Source: Zunongwangia sp. ESRF-bin46 (GTDB lineage: Bacteria; Bacteroidota; Bacteroidia; Flavobacteriales; Flavobacteriaceae). Taken from it: a DNA stretch of 64,000 nucleotides. The stretch spans positions 434,001 to 498,000 of the forward strand of contig NTLF01000017.1 of the NCBI GenBank assembly GCA_002631855.1. Direction: 5' to 3'. Shown piece after piece: positions 56,423-64,000 of this stretch (position 1 is its first letter; the number at the start of each line of letters is the position of its first letter). Made by a program: the position numbers and the translations under genes. The notes under the pieces were generated by a model. That model was not told the origin of the DNA. It saw only the letters and a list, made by a program, of their open reading frames with translations, and ran no database searches.

Positions 56423-56842
56423 TTAGTTTTCAAGCGTTAAGGTAGTTAATTTCACTAAAGAAACCAATTGATTGTCTTCATTGACAATTTTAATTTGCCA
56501 AAGTTGTGTGGTACGCCCTTGGTGCAACACTTTTGCATGCGCAAAAACAAACCCTTCTCTTACACTTTTAACGTGATTTGCTGCAATTTCAATTCCCCTA
56601 ATGCTCACTTTTTTGGCATCCATGAAAATAAAGGCTGCGGCACTCCCTACACTTTCAGCTAAAGCGACAGATGCACCCCCATGCAACACACCGTCTGGCT
56701 GGTGTACTTTTGGCGTTACGGGCATTTTGGCAATTAGGGTGTCTTCGGTGACATCTATAAACTCAATTTCCAATGTTTCCATTAATGTATTTTGACACAT
56801 TTTTTTGCAACCTGCCAATACTTCCTCTTTAGTATACTTCAT
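56423..56842 (-). CDS. Hotdog-fold thioesterase, probable DHNA-CoA hydrolase
   Basis: 139 residues of the PaaI/YbgC-like hotdog family. The active-site segment HQPDGVLHGGASVALAES and the following helix are standard. In this position, first of an operon with menF and menD, it most likely hydrolyses 1,4-dihydroxy-2-naphthoyl-CoA (MenI function). The substrate is inferred from gene context only. Confidence 0.85.
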   Translation of the reverse strand: MKYTKEEVLAGCKKMCQNTLMETLEIEFIDVTEDTLIAKMPVTPKVHQPDGVLHGGASVALAESVGSAAAFIFMDAKKVSIRGIEIAANHVKSVREGFVFAHAKVLHQGRTTQLWQIKIVNEDNQLVSLVKLTTLTLEN

Positions 56843-56852
56843 CTGTTTCTTT

Positions 56853-56860
56853 TAACTTTG
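56853..56860 (+). promoter_or_regulatory. Promoter -7 element (TAACTTTG)
   Basis: Exact TAnnTTTG, 18 bases before the ATG at 56879, in a 36-base gap between divergent genes. Confidence 0.55.
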
Positions 56861-56878
56861 TAAAAATACAAAATAGAA

Positions 56879-57523
56879 ATGGCCAAAGAAAAAGAGGTTT
56901 CCTATACTTCAACTAAAACCTATACTACCCTAAATAAACTAACACCTAAAACTAAAAATATCTGGATTGCTTTTCATGGCTTAGGCTACTTAAGCCGCTA
57001 CTTCGCCAAGTATTTTAGGCACTTAAACCCCGAAGAAAATTATATAATTGTGCCCCAAGCCCCTTCTAAATACTATCAAGGAAGCGATTTTAAACATGTA
57101 GGCGCATCATGGCTTACCAAGGAAAATACCGTAGCTGAAACAAGGAATGTATTAGAATATGTCGATGCCGTTTGGGAAGCTGAAAAACCAGAAGTTTTAC
57201 CAAGGTTTATCGTAATGGGTTATTCGCAAGGGGTTTCTATAGCGAGTAGATGGCTTTCTAGCCGTAAGATACAGTGCGATTATTTATTGTTACATTCTGG
57301 AGGTATTCCGGTAGAATTAAAACCAGAAGATTTTTCATTTCTAAAACCTGAGACAACAGTTACCTATCTCTACGGAAATAAAGACCCTTACATTACAGAA
57401 GCCCGTAAAACCGAAGAGCAACTAAAAGGAACTTCTTTATTCGAAAATAGATTGAAAGTATCTGTTTTTGAAGGGGTTCACGAAGTAAACACTTTATTTC
57501 TTCAACAAATAGCTTCAATGTAA
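56879..57523 (+). CDS. Alpha/beta hydrolase, phospholipase/carboxylesterase type
   Basis: 214 residues, cytoplasmic. Oxyanion-hole segment IAFHGLGYLSRYF near 31, nucleophile elbow GYSQG near 119 (Ser), acid in YGNKDPYI near 169 and His in GVHEVNTL near 202. The fold is that of small esterases such as YpfH or phospholipase/carboxylesterase. Divergent from the men operon; substrate unknown. Confidence 0.88.
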   Translation: MAKEKEVSYTSTKTYTTLNKLTPKTKNIWIAFHGLGYLSRYFAKYFRHLNPEENYIIVPQAPSKYYQGSDFKHVGASWLTKENTVAETRNVLEYVDAVWEAEKPEVLPRFIVMGYSQGVSIASRWLSSRKIQCDYLLLHSGGIPVELKPEDFSFLKPETTVTYLYGNKDPYITEARKTEEQLKGTSLFENRLKVSVFEGVHEVNTLFLQQIASM

Positions 57524-57619
57524 TTAATCTATTTTGTGTAGTTCATCGATTTTTTTTGCACTTAAGCAAAAAAATTGGTTTCTTTATAAAGTTTTGTAAG
57601 AAAACCAAAGCCCCTTATT

Positions 57620-58330
57620 ATGAAAAAACTAGTACTAAGTATTTTATTTATAGCTTTTTGCACTACAGTCTTCGCTCAGGTTAGCGTTCAAGAAAAACAA
57701 GCTCTTATCGATTTTTACAACGCAACAAATGGTGAAAACTGGAACAGCACTTGGGAATTAAACCAACCGGTATCTGAATGGGAAGGAGTAACATTAGAAA
57801 ATAATAAAGTTAAAGGTATTACATTACTCTTTAACAACGTTGAAGGAACAATCCCTTCATCTATAGGAAACCTTAGCAACCTGGAAACTTTAGAGCTATC
57901 GTTCAATAAAATATCTGGCGAATTGCCTACTACTATCGGGAATCTTACAAACTTAGAAGTTTTGGCTTTTAATGGTAATAACTTAACCGGGGCTATTCCG
58001 GCTAATATTGGTAACCTTACCCAGTTAAAACAACTACACCTTAGTAGCAATAAAATCACAGGAAATATCCCGGCAACTGTCAAAAACCTGAAAAGCTTAG
58101 AAGTTTTTAATGTTTTCGATAATCAATTGAGTGGGATTTTACCAACAGATTTAGCACAAAACAATAACTTAGAAGAACTAATGGTGGCTGAAAATAATTT
58201 TACTAATCCTGAAATGTTTTCAATCATATTACTTTCAAATTCTGGAGCTACGCTGGATCTTACCAAAGAGCCAACGATAACTTCTCCAGCAAATAGTATT
58301 ATTGCTATTGAGACAAGTGACGATGAATAA
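57620..58330 (+). CDS. Secreted leucine-rich repeat protein
   Basis: 236 residues with a signal peptide ending FAQ. After an LRR N-cap-like part (ALIDFYNATNGENWN...WEGVTLENNKVKGITL, as in plant-type LRR proteins) come four to five repeats of about 24 residues with the pattern LxxLxLxxNxLxGxIPxxIGNL, the so-called plant-specific subtype. Likely a cell-surface binding protein. The 96 bases upstream contain an inverted repeat TTGGTTT/AAACCAA (57575-57581, 57602-57608) of unknown meaning. Confidence 0.88.
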   Translation: MKKLVLSILFIAFCTTVFAQVSVQEKQALIDFYNATNGENWNSTWELNQPVSEWEGVTLENNKVKGITLLFNNVEGTIPSSIGNLSNLETLELSFNKISGELPTTIGNLTNLEVLAFNGNNLTGAIPANIGNLTQLKQLHLSSNKITGNIPATVKNLKSLEVFNVFDNQLSGILPTDLAQNNNLEELMVAENNFTNPEMFSIILLSNSGATLDLTKEPTITSPANSIIAIETSDDE

Positions 58331-58484
58331 GATTATTAATTTATTGTATGAATTTTCATAATAATTTTAAAAAAACAATACGATAAAAATCAAAAAATAC
58401 CGTTAAAGAACTTTGTTCAAAAAATATAATTCCATACTATTGTATTAATTAATTAGTTTAGTTGCTAATTGATTTATTTGGTTT

Positions 58485-58518
58485 GAACGGCTCTCTACTA
58501 AGGGCCGTTCTTTTTTTT
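58485..58518 (+). terminator. Rho-independent terminator after the LRR gene
   Basis: GAACGGC (58485-58491) pairs with GCCGTTC (58504-58510), followed by eight T residues. The rest of the 280-base gap (58331-58610) has no other structure I can support. Confidence 0.8.
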
Positions 58519-58610
58519 ATCTACATCCACCTGTATGTAAGGGTTTTATGACAGTGCACGAAAGCTTTTTCAAAGCAAAAAATTGTATCTTGGAGTACTT
58601 TTAATGTAAA

Positions 58611-59297
58611 ATGAAAAAAAACGCGTTACTTCTTATATTGTCTATTTTCTCGTTTTCACAACTTTACTCACAACAGTTTACAGGAAGCTTTGATTTAGTT
58701 GTATCACAGCAATATGAAAATGGAAACGAACGGGCTGATACTCTTTCCTATTTCTTCGGAAAAGATAAAACAGCGCTTATCATTCATGCAAAAAGAAATC
58801 AGCCTGATTTAAGACTTGTTTTTAACCCCAAAGATGCTACCATTACTGGATTGTTTGAGCAAAACGGAAGAAAAGGTGGTTATATCTTACCTATGAACGA
58901 AAAGTATTGGCCTGGAATGCAAGTAGCAACTCGTGACTATGGAACGGGACCCCGAACTAAACAAAACTACACGGGAAAAACCAAAGAAATTGAAGGCTAC
59001 CAAACCCGTGAAGTGTTAGCAGAAAATGATGAATACACAGCTAGTTTATGGTTACCCGAAGCTATAGAACTAAATATGGGCAGCGTATTCGCATATCAAT
59101 CAGTTGGCGCTGGAAAAGATATTAAAGAGCTGGAACTCTTTGACCAATTTGGTGTAGAAGGATTACCATTAGAACTATTTTTAAAGAGTAAAATAGGCCG
59201 TGCAGACGTAATAATCCGTGTCATTAATATTTCTAAAGCTGTTGATAAAAATATGTTCAGTAGCGAAGGGTACGCGTTAAGCAAGGTTGAAAATTAA
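58611..59297 (+). CDS. Secreted protein, DUF4412-like
   Basis: 228 residues with a signal peptide ending LYSQ. The strands FTGSFDLVVSQQYENGNER, then DATITGLFEQNGRKGGYILP and KTKEIEGYQTREVLAENDEYTASLWLPEAI, resemble the DUF4412 family of periplasmic proteins. Function unknown. It ends convergent with the LolA-like gene, overlapping by 4 bases. Confidence 0.65.
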   Translation: MKKNALLLILSIFSFSQLYSQQFTGSFDLVVSQQYENGNERADTLSYFFGKDKTALIIHAKRNQPDLRLVFNPKDATITGLFEQNGRKGGYILPMNEKYWPGMQVATRDYGTGPRTKQNYTGKTKEIEGYQTREVLAENDEYTASLWLPEAIELNMGSVFAYQSVGAGKDIKELELFDQFGVEGLPLELFLKSKIGRADVIIRVINISKAVDKNMFSSEGYALSKVEN

Positions 59298-59947
59298 TAC
59301 GAAATGGTTTTATAATCCAACGTCAAGAAAATTTTACCGGTTTTTATTTCTTCTCTTCGCATCTTTTTTCTGTCAACATCAATGTCTTTTCCCATAAAGT
59401 TAAGCGGAATACGAATACGTTCCATTTCAAATTGCACTTCTACTTTTGAGGGTAAAACTGATTCGGAAGTCGGGTAATCTAATAGTAAGGTATATGTACC
59501 ATCTTTTTTTGTACTTATTTCTGAAATAGCTATTTGCTCGGCTTTTAAATCCAGATACAAGGTTGCAATTGAAAAATCGGCTTTTTTATCTGTTGGAATA
59601 ATATTCACCACCTTCAATTTGTTTCCTCCAACCGTTTCCATTCCACGATCAACAGTGATAAAAGGATATTCAAACAATTCTTGAAACGAAAAGTCTAGAC
59701 CACGCTTTGGGATAAGCGCAAAGTCTTCCGAAGAAAAAGCCATTGGCTCTCCTTTTTTAAATTCTACAGTCGCTTTTTTCTGTGGCATATTAATAAAGCT
59801 AATATCCACATCCAGTTTTAAATCGGCCGTAAATGCTGAAACCGTGTCCAGCCGTTCTTTAATGCGCAAAAGATCTTTATCTTGCTCTTGAGCCAAGCTT
59901 GGAAACGAACTCACAAATAGTAGTATCAATATCAATCGTTGTATCAT
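59294..59947 (-). CDS. LolA-like periplasmic protein
   Basis: 217 residues from ATG 59947, which overlaps the permease stop (ATGA) and gives the signal peptide MIQRLILILLFVSSFPSLAQ; a frame opening at 60043 would run inside the permease. The body (LDTVSAFTADLKLDVDISFINMPQKKATVEFKKGEPMAFSS...) resembles the half-barrel of LolA/LppX lipoprotein carriers. Being the last of an ABC operon, it may carry or sense a lipid or lipoprotein. The family call is tentative. Confidence 0.68.
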   Translation of the reverse strand: MIQRLILILLFVSSFPSLAQEQDKDLLRIKERLDTVSAFTADLKLDVDISFINMPQKKATVEFKKGEPMAFSSEDFALIPKRGLDFSFQELFEYPFITVDRGMETVGGNKLKVVNIIPTDKKADFSIATLYLDLKAEQIAISEISTKKDGTYTLLLDYPTSESVLPSKVEVQFEMERIRIPLNFMGKDIDVDRKKMRREEIKTGKIFLTLDYKTISY

Positions 59948-60774
59948 CCTATATCTTTTTTCTGAAATACATACACTCCAACTCCTATAGTAATCAAGGT
60001 GTATGCTATTAATAAAGCGACATTGGTGTATATGGTGCTCCACGGAATTTCAAATGTAAAAAAGTACTGCCAGGTATCATTCAGTTTTACGTATAGTAAT
60101 TTATTTAGCAATTCACTTCCAAAATCAACTTTCAGCAGAATGTTTGAAAGTATTAAAAAGAAAGCTGCAATAATCCAAGTTTTCATTGCTTCTTTAAAGA
60201 TAACGGCCAAGGTTACACTTACTACCGAAAAGAACACCATCGACACCGATCCTACTATAAAAGCATATACCAACCTCAACAAAGCATCATCATGTTCAAA
60301 AAAGGTAAGTCCGTTTACATATACAATTAAATCCCCTTTCCCGAACAAAGCATACGATAGCAAAAAGGACGTCAGCGCCAATACAAATACTACACACGCT
60401 GTAAAAACAATGGCTACAATGTATTTACTGAATATATACTGCCACTTTTTTACCGGCTGCATCATCACGGTTTGCAAGGTTTTGTCTTTATATTCTGTAG
60501 TGAGTAAACCCGACATAATGATGATCAAAATCAGTGGAACGTGAAACCACAGCGAGTTTAATATAAAGTAGGTGACTAAGTTTCCATTCAGCAGATTTCC
60601 TTCAAAGTAAAAGGAATCTTTTAAATTACTCAACACAATATCAATAATCCCAGCGCCTTGATAATACGCGCTAAACAAGACTACACCTTCTATTACAAAA
60701 ATGGCAGCGAGCGCATAATAGGTTCGGCTTTGTCTTATGAGTTTGTAAAATTCAGTCGCTAAAAGTGCTCTCAT
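59944..60774 (-). CDS. ABC-2 type transporter permease
   Basis: 276 residues with about six membrane helices (near 20-38, 67-90, 108-133, 155-180, 187-205, 245-270). It starts with the cytoplasmic MRALLATEFYKLIRQSRTYYAL and keeps the MMQPVKKWQYIFSKY segment typical of ABC-2 permeases. It overlaps both neighbours by 4 bases (ATGA). The cargo is unknown. Confidence 0.88.
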   Translation of the reverse strand: MRALLATEFYKLIRQSRTYYALAAIFVIEGVVLFSAYYQGAGIIDIVLSNLKDSFYFEGNLLNGNLVTYFILNSLWFHVPLILIIIMSGLLTTEYKDKTLQTVMMQPVKKWQYIFSKYIVAIVFTACVVFVLALTSFLLSYALFGKGDLIVYVNGLTFFEHDDALLRLVYAFIVGSVSMVFFSVVSVTLAVIFKEAMKTWIIAAFFLILSNILLKVDFGSELLNKLLYVKLNDTWQYFFTFEIPWSTIYTNVALLIAYTLITIGVGVYVFQKKDIG

Positions 60775-61625
60775 TGCGATATTGGGTGAAAAAGTTTCTG
60801 TAAATCTACTTCGGGTGTACAGGATGTGATGCTAATTTGTTCTTCGGCCAATTGTTGCAATACCTTCGGAATTTCTTTGGAAGAAACAGAAACCGTCACA
60901 CAATTACCCCGTTCTATCATTTCATATTTCTGTAGGGTTTTTGAATCTGCAATTCCAGAACCGCAGATGGTATATGCATTTGTGTTTTCAGAAATTAATG
61001 CAGCTGTATCCCCTGAATTAACAATGCTTCCGTTATTAATAACATAGAGTTTTAAGCATAATTTACTTAATACATCAACAATGTGAGAGGAAATTAAAAT
61101 AGCTAGATTCTCTTTTGATAATTTCAGAATAAGGTTTCGTAGTGATTCAATTCCCATCGGGTCGAGGCCTGAAAACGGTTCATCCAAAATTAAACAAGAA
61201 GGATTATTTAGCAGTGCAATGGCAATCCCTAGTCGTTGTTTCATACCCATGGAATAATTGCGCACCGGATCTTTTCTTTCAATTGGTAATCCTACTCGCT
61301 TTAAAAATTGATGTAGTGTACTTTTATCGCTATTTGCACCTTGCATTTTGGCAAATACTTTAAGGTTTTCATAAGCCGTCAGATATTCGTACAAAGCAGG
61401 TTTTTCTATAATACCTCCCGCTTTTTTCTTTCCTGTATTTTCAATAGTAACGGAGCCATTATCGGGTGTTACCAATCCTATTAATATTTTAAACAAGGTT
61501 GTTTTACCAGCTCCGTTGGCGCCTACAATTCCACAAATTTCACCGGCTTTACAAGAGATACTTACGTTTTGTAACGCAATCACCGAACCGTATTGTTTGC
61601 TTACTTGTGTGCACGAAATACTCAT
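60771..61625 (-). CDS. ABC transporter ATP-binding protein
   Basis: 284 residues with Walker A GANGAGKTT near 36, signature YSMGMKQRLGIAIAL near 124, Walker B CLILDEPFSGLDP near 145 and the switch His in SSHIVDVL. It pairs with the downstream ABC-2 permease. The last 80 residues are the regulatory tail common in this subfamily. Confidence 0.95.
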   Translation of the reverse strand: MSISCTQVSKQYGSVIALQNVSISCKAGEICGIVGANGAGKTTLFKILIGLVTPDNGSVTIENTGKKKAGGIIEKPALYEYLTAYENLKVFAKMQGANSDKSTLHQFLKRVGLPIERKDPVRNYSMGMKQRLGIAIALLNNPSCLILDEPFSGLDPMGIESLRNLILKLSKENLAILISSHIVDVLSKLCLKLYVINNGSIVNSGDTAALISENTNAYTICGSGIADSKTLQKYEMIERGNCVTVSVSSKEIPKVLQQLAEEQISITSCTPEVDLQKLFHPISQ

Positions 61626-62161
61626 ACCGTAGCTTGTGGCATATTTTGAAAATCAAATTTTGGCGTGTAATTCTTTTCTAAAAAGGTACGAGACCAAAAG
61701 TCTTTTTTAAACATAAATAGAGGTTCTTTCACCATAAAATAAGGGATATAGTGATACCATTTTACCCCACAGCTTTTATAATAAGCTTGTACTTCTTCTT
61801 TTATCCCTAGTTCTTCTGCGGCGGTTTCAGCTGCCATACGTTGACACTTTGAAACGATGTAAATATCTGCAATACGCGGACGAAAACCGTGTATAAAAAA
61901 CTGATCCTTTGCTCGTTTGTAATTCTGGTACCGTGACCAGCCATCCATAATGACCAAATAAATATGAATAAAGGAAAATAGAAAACATATAGCCCAAAAA
62001 GAAACAATGTAAATTGAAGCATTATTCCAAGCCTCCATAAGTTGCACACCATACACCCACGACTCTATAATAAATAAAATGAGTGAAAAATACAGCAACC
62101 TCCCTACACGTAGGTATGAAACCACAGGATGCGGCTGTTTGGGAAGTAGTACAGATTCCAT
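61622..62161 (-). CDS. Membrane protein of unknown function, first gene of an ABC operon
   Basis: 179 residues with two membrane helices near 22-45 and 51-72. The C-terminal half contains IVSKCQRMAAETAAEELG and KSCGVKWYHYIPYFMVKEPLFMFKKDFWSRTFLEKNY, with two cysteines that could matter but no known motif. It overlaps the ATPase by 4 bases and its -7 element lies 5 bases upstream of ATG, so it heads the operon. Confidence 0.7.
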   Translation of the reverse strand: MESVLLPKQPHPVVSYLRVGRLLYFSLILFIIESWVYGVQLMEAWNNASIYIVSFWAICFLFSFIHIYLVIMDGWSRYQNYKRAKDQFFIHGFRPRIADIYIVSKCQRMAAETAAEELGIKEEVQAYYKSCGVKWYHYIPYFMVKEPLFMFKKDFWSRTFLEKNYTPKFDFQNMPQATV

Positions 62162-62166
62162 AAATT

Positions 62167-62174
62167 CAAATATA
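62167..62174 (-). promoter_or_regulatory. -7 element (TATATTTG) five bases from the start of the ABC operon
   Basis: Minus-strand exact TAnnTTTG followed by five bases and the ATG at 62161. Suggests leaderless transcription. Confidence 0.55.
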
Positions 62175-62238
62175 CTGATAAATGGTATAGTGGGGTGTTA
62201 TACTTGTCTTAAACAACTTTATGGTCTTTATACAATAA

Positions 62239-62268
62239 AAAAACCGCAACTTAATAGTTGCGGTTTTT
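62239..62268. terminator. dnaK terminator, symmetric hairpin
   Basis: Thirteen-base-pair stem (62239-62251 with 62256-62268) with loop TAAT, and A and T runs on the two sides. It lies 23 bases past the dnaK stop. Confidence 0.85.
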
Positions 62269-62291
62269 CATATTATATATAAACTTCAGTC

Positions 62292-64000
62292 TTACTTAAC
62301 TTCTTCGAAGTCTACGTCTTCTACATCACTGCCTTCTTCTTCTGAAGATCCGCCTGTAGCACCTTGCTCAGCTCCAGCTTCACCACCTGGGGCAGCTCCA
62401 CCTTGTTGATCAGCTTGCGCTTTGTACATTTCTTCGCTTGCAGTTTTCCATGCTTCGTTGATTTTATCCAACGCTGGTTGAATGGTTTCAACTTCTTGTG
62501 TAGCGTGTGCTTTCTTAAGCTCCTCTAAAGCATCTTCGATTGGCTTCTTCTTATCATCAGATAATTTATCACCAAATTCTTTAAGTTGCTTTTCAGTTTG
62601 GAAAATCATCGCGTCAGCTTCGTTGATTTTATCAACTTTTTCTTTCGCTTTTTGATCAGCATCAGCATTTGCTTCAGCTTCTTGCTTCATCTTTTCGATT
62701 TCCTCTTCTGTTAAACCTGAAGAAGCTTCAATTCTAATATCTTGCTTCTTACCAGTCGCTTTATCTTCAGCACTTACTTTAATGATACCGTTGGCATCAA
62801 TATCGAACGTAACTTCAATTTGAGGTGTTCCTCTTGGCGCAGGAGGAATTCCATCTAAGTGGAAACGTCCTATTGTCTTGTTATCTGCTGCCATTGGGCG
62901 CTCACCTTGCAATACATGAATCTCTACACTTGGCTGATTGTCTGCCGCTGTTGAGAACACCTGACTTTTCTTAGTCGGTATCGTTGTATTGGCTTCAATA
63001 AGTTTAGTGTTAACGCTACCCATTGTTTCAATACCTAATGAAAGTGGCGTAACATCTAATAATAGTACATCTTTTACATCACCAGTTAACACACCACCTT
63101 GAATAGCTGCTCCAACTGCAACAACCTCATCAGGATTTACTCCTTTACTAGCCGCTTTGCCGAAGAAATTCTTCACAGCATCTTGTACAGCAGGAATACG
63201 TGTTGAACCACCTACTAAAATTATTTCATCAATATCACTCTTAGATAATCCAGCTGCTTTTAGCGCTTTCTCACAAGGAGTGATTGTTCTTTTTACTAAA
63301 TCGTCAATTAACTGCTCAAACTTAGAACGTGTTAACGTTTTTACCAAGTGTTTTGGTCCACTGCTTGTTGCAGTAACGTAAGGCAAGTTAATTTCAGTTT
63401 GTGTAGAAGATGATAATTCAATTTTAGCTTTTTCAGCAGCTTCTTTCAAACGTTGTAATGCCATCGCGTCTTTACGAAGATCTAAATCTTCTTCCTTTTG
63501 AAACTCATCTGCTAACCAGTTAATGATTTTGCTATCAACATCGTCACCACCTAAGTGCGTATCACCATCGGTAGAAAGTACTTCAAAAACGCCGTCTCCT
63601 AATTCAAGGATACTAACATCGTGTGTACCACCACCAAAGTCAAATACTACAATTTTCTGGTCGCTATCTTTTTTATCAAGTCCGTATGCCAACGCAGCCG
63701 CAGTAGGCTCGTTAATAATACGTTCTACTTTAAGGCCGGCGATTTCACCAGCTTCTTTTGTTGCTTGACGCTGACTATCGTTAAAGTAAGCCGGAACTGT
63801 AATTACAGCACGATCTACATCTTGCCCAAGGTAATCTTCAGCGGTTTTCTTCATTTTCTGAAGAATCATCGCGCTCAATTCCTGTGGTGTGTACATGCGA
63901 TCGTCGATTTTAACACGCGGTGTGTTATTATCGCCTTTTTCTACATCGTATGCAGCGTTATCAATTTCTTTTTTTGATTCGGAAAACTTATTCCCCATAA
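62292..64000 (-). CDS. dnaK: Molecular chaperone DnaK (Hsp70), N terminus outside the window
   Basis: 569 residues are seen, from about residue 70 of the full protein onward; the frame continues past base 64000, and the ATG at 63998 is an internal Met. Nucleotide-binding motifs: [49 protein letters not shown]. The substrate domain starts near [16 protein letters not shown]; the C-terminal tail is [18 protein letters not shown] and ends EDVDFEEVK, standard for the phylum. ATP-driven protein folding in the cytoplasm, with DnaJ and GrpE encoded elsewhere. Confidence 0.97.
   Translation of the reverse strand, partial: MGNKFSESKKEIDNAAYDVEKGDNNTPRVKIDDRMYTPQELSAMILQKMKKTAEDYLGQDVDRAVITVPAYFNDSQRQATKEAGEIAGLKVERIINEPTAAALAYGLDKKDSDQKIVVFDFGGGTHDVSILELGDGVFEVLSTDGDTHLGGDDVDSKIINWLADEFQKEEDLDLRKDAMALQRLKEAAEKAKIELSSSTQTEINLPYVTATSSGPKHLVKTLTRSKFEQLIDDLVKRTITPCEKALKAAGLSKSDIDEIILVGGSTRIPAVQDAVKNFFGKAASKGVNPDEVVAVGAAIQGGVLTGDVKDVLLLDVTPLSLGIETMGSVNTKLIEANTTIPTKKSQVFSTAADNQPSVEIHVLQGERPMAADNKTIGRFHLDGIPPAPRGTPQIEVTFDIDANGIIKVSAEDKATGKKQDIRIEASSGLTEEEIEKMKQEAEANADADQKAKEKVDKINEADAMIFQTEKQLKEFGDKLSDDKKKPIEDALEELKKAHATQEVETIQPALDKINEAWKTASEEMYKAQADQQGGAAPGGEAGAEQGATGGSSEEEGSDVEDVDFEEVK

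Noticed and set aside
57575-57608. Inverted repeat TTGGTTT/AAACCAA upstream of the LRR gene as an operator
   Set aside because: Seven-base arms 20 bases apart in AT-rich DNA are weak evidence; no regulator gene is adjacent.
59947-60043. Longer N terminus of the LolA-like protein
   Set aside because: The extension lies inside the permease gene, and the ATG at 59947 gives both a signal peptide and the ATGA overlap seen at every other junction.

Overview
The window reads as the chromosome of an AT-rich, probably marine member of the Flavobacteriia (Bacteroidota). The evidence is indirect but consistent. Many genes carry the Bacteroidota -7 promoter element TAnnTTTG and none shows a clear Shine-Dalgarno sequence. 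Secreted proteins end their signal peptides in AQ or SQ, one exported nuclease has a type IX secretion tail, respiration is menaquinone-based (menB, menD, menF), and the 2-oxoacid dehydrogenase E1 is an alpha-beta fusion. I found no rRNA, tRNA, CRISPR array or transposase.

Layout. 1-6474 (minus): a long operon that starts with polysaccharide export genes (Wza-like, Wzz-like) and runs into sulfate activation (cysQ, DUF2061, cysC, cysD, start of cysN). This fits supply of PAPS for a sulfated exopolysaccharide. 6583-7177: dps with its promoter and terminator. 7190-18313 (minus): three tandem giant paralogues of about 1230 residues, each an N-terminal phosphoesterase, a middle domain with kinase-like motifs and a C-terminal outer-membrane barrel. 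18369-21946: an HD-PycTM membrane protein convergent with a GAF protein. 22069-30627: housekeeping and envelope genes (thioredoxin lipoprotein, SIMPL, rhomboid, LpxL-like acyltransferase, glmM, AcpH-like, ggt, an unknown membrane protein). 30703-40994: uvrA, LOG-type hydrolase, secreted nuclease, a degenerate M1 peptidase with a barrel, and fused E1. 40959-41494: an AT-rich insert carrying an RDD-type gene between duplicated E1 3' ends. 42213-48020: asnB behind an asparagine-rich leader peptide and terminator, followed by a QEGLA peptidase / ATP-grasp / aspartoacylase-like cassette. 48161-57523: sterol desaturase-like protein, menaquinone genes on the minus strand mixed with plus-strand genes, CvfB-like S1 protein, C1 peptidase. 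57620-62174: LRR protein, secreted protein, and a four-gene ABC/LolA-like operon with ATGA overlaps. 62240-64000: dnaK, cut by the window edge.

The two strongest discoveries are these. (1) A textbook-looking transcription attenuator for asparagine synthetase: a 16-residue leader with eight Asn, seven in a row, then a terminator that competes with an antiterminator pairing. (2) The triplet of giant surface proteins, in which the phosphoesterase metal ligands are intact only in the middle gene, while the kinase-like motifs are intact only in the two outer genes. This suggests division of labour after duplication.
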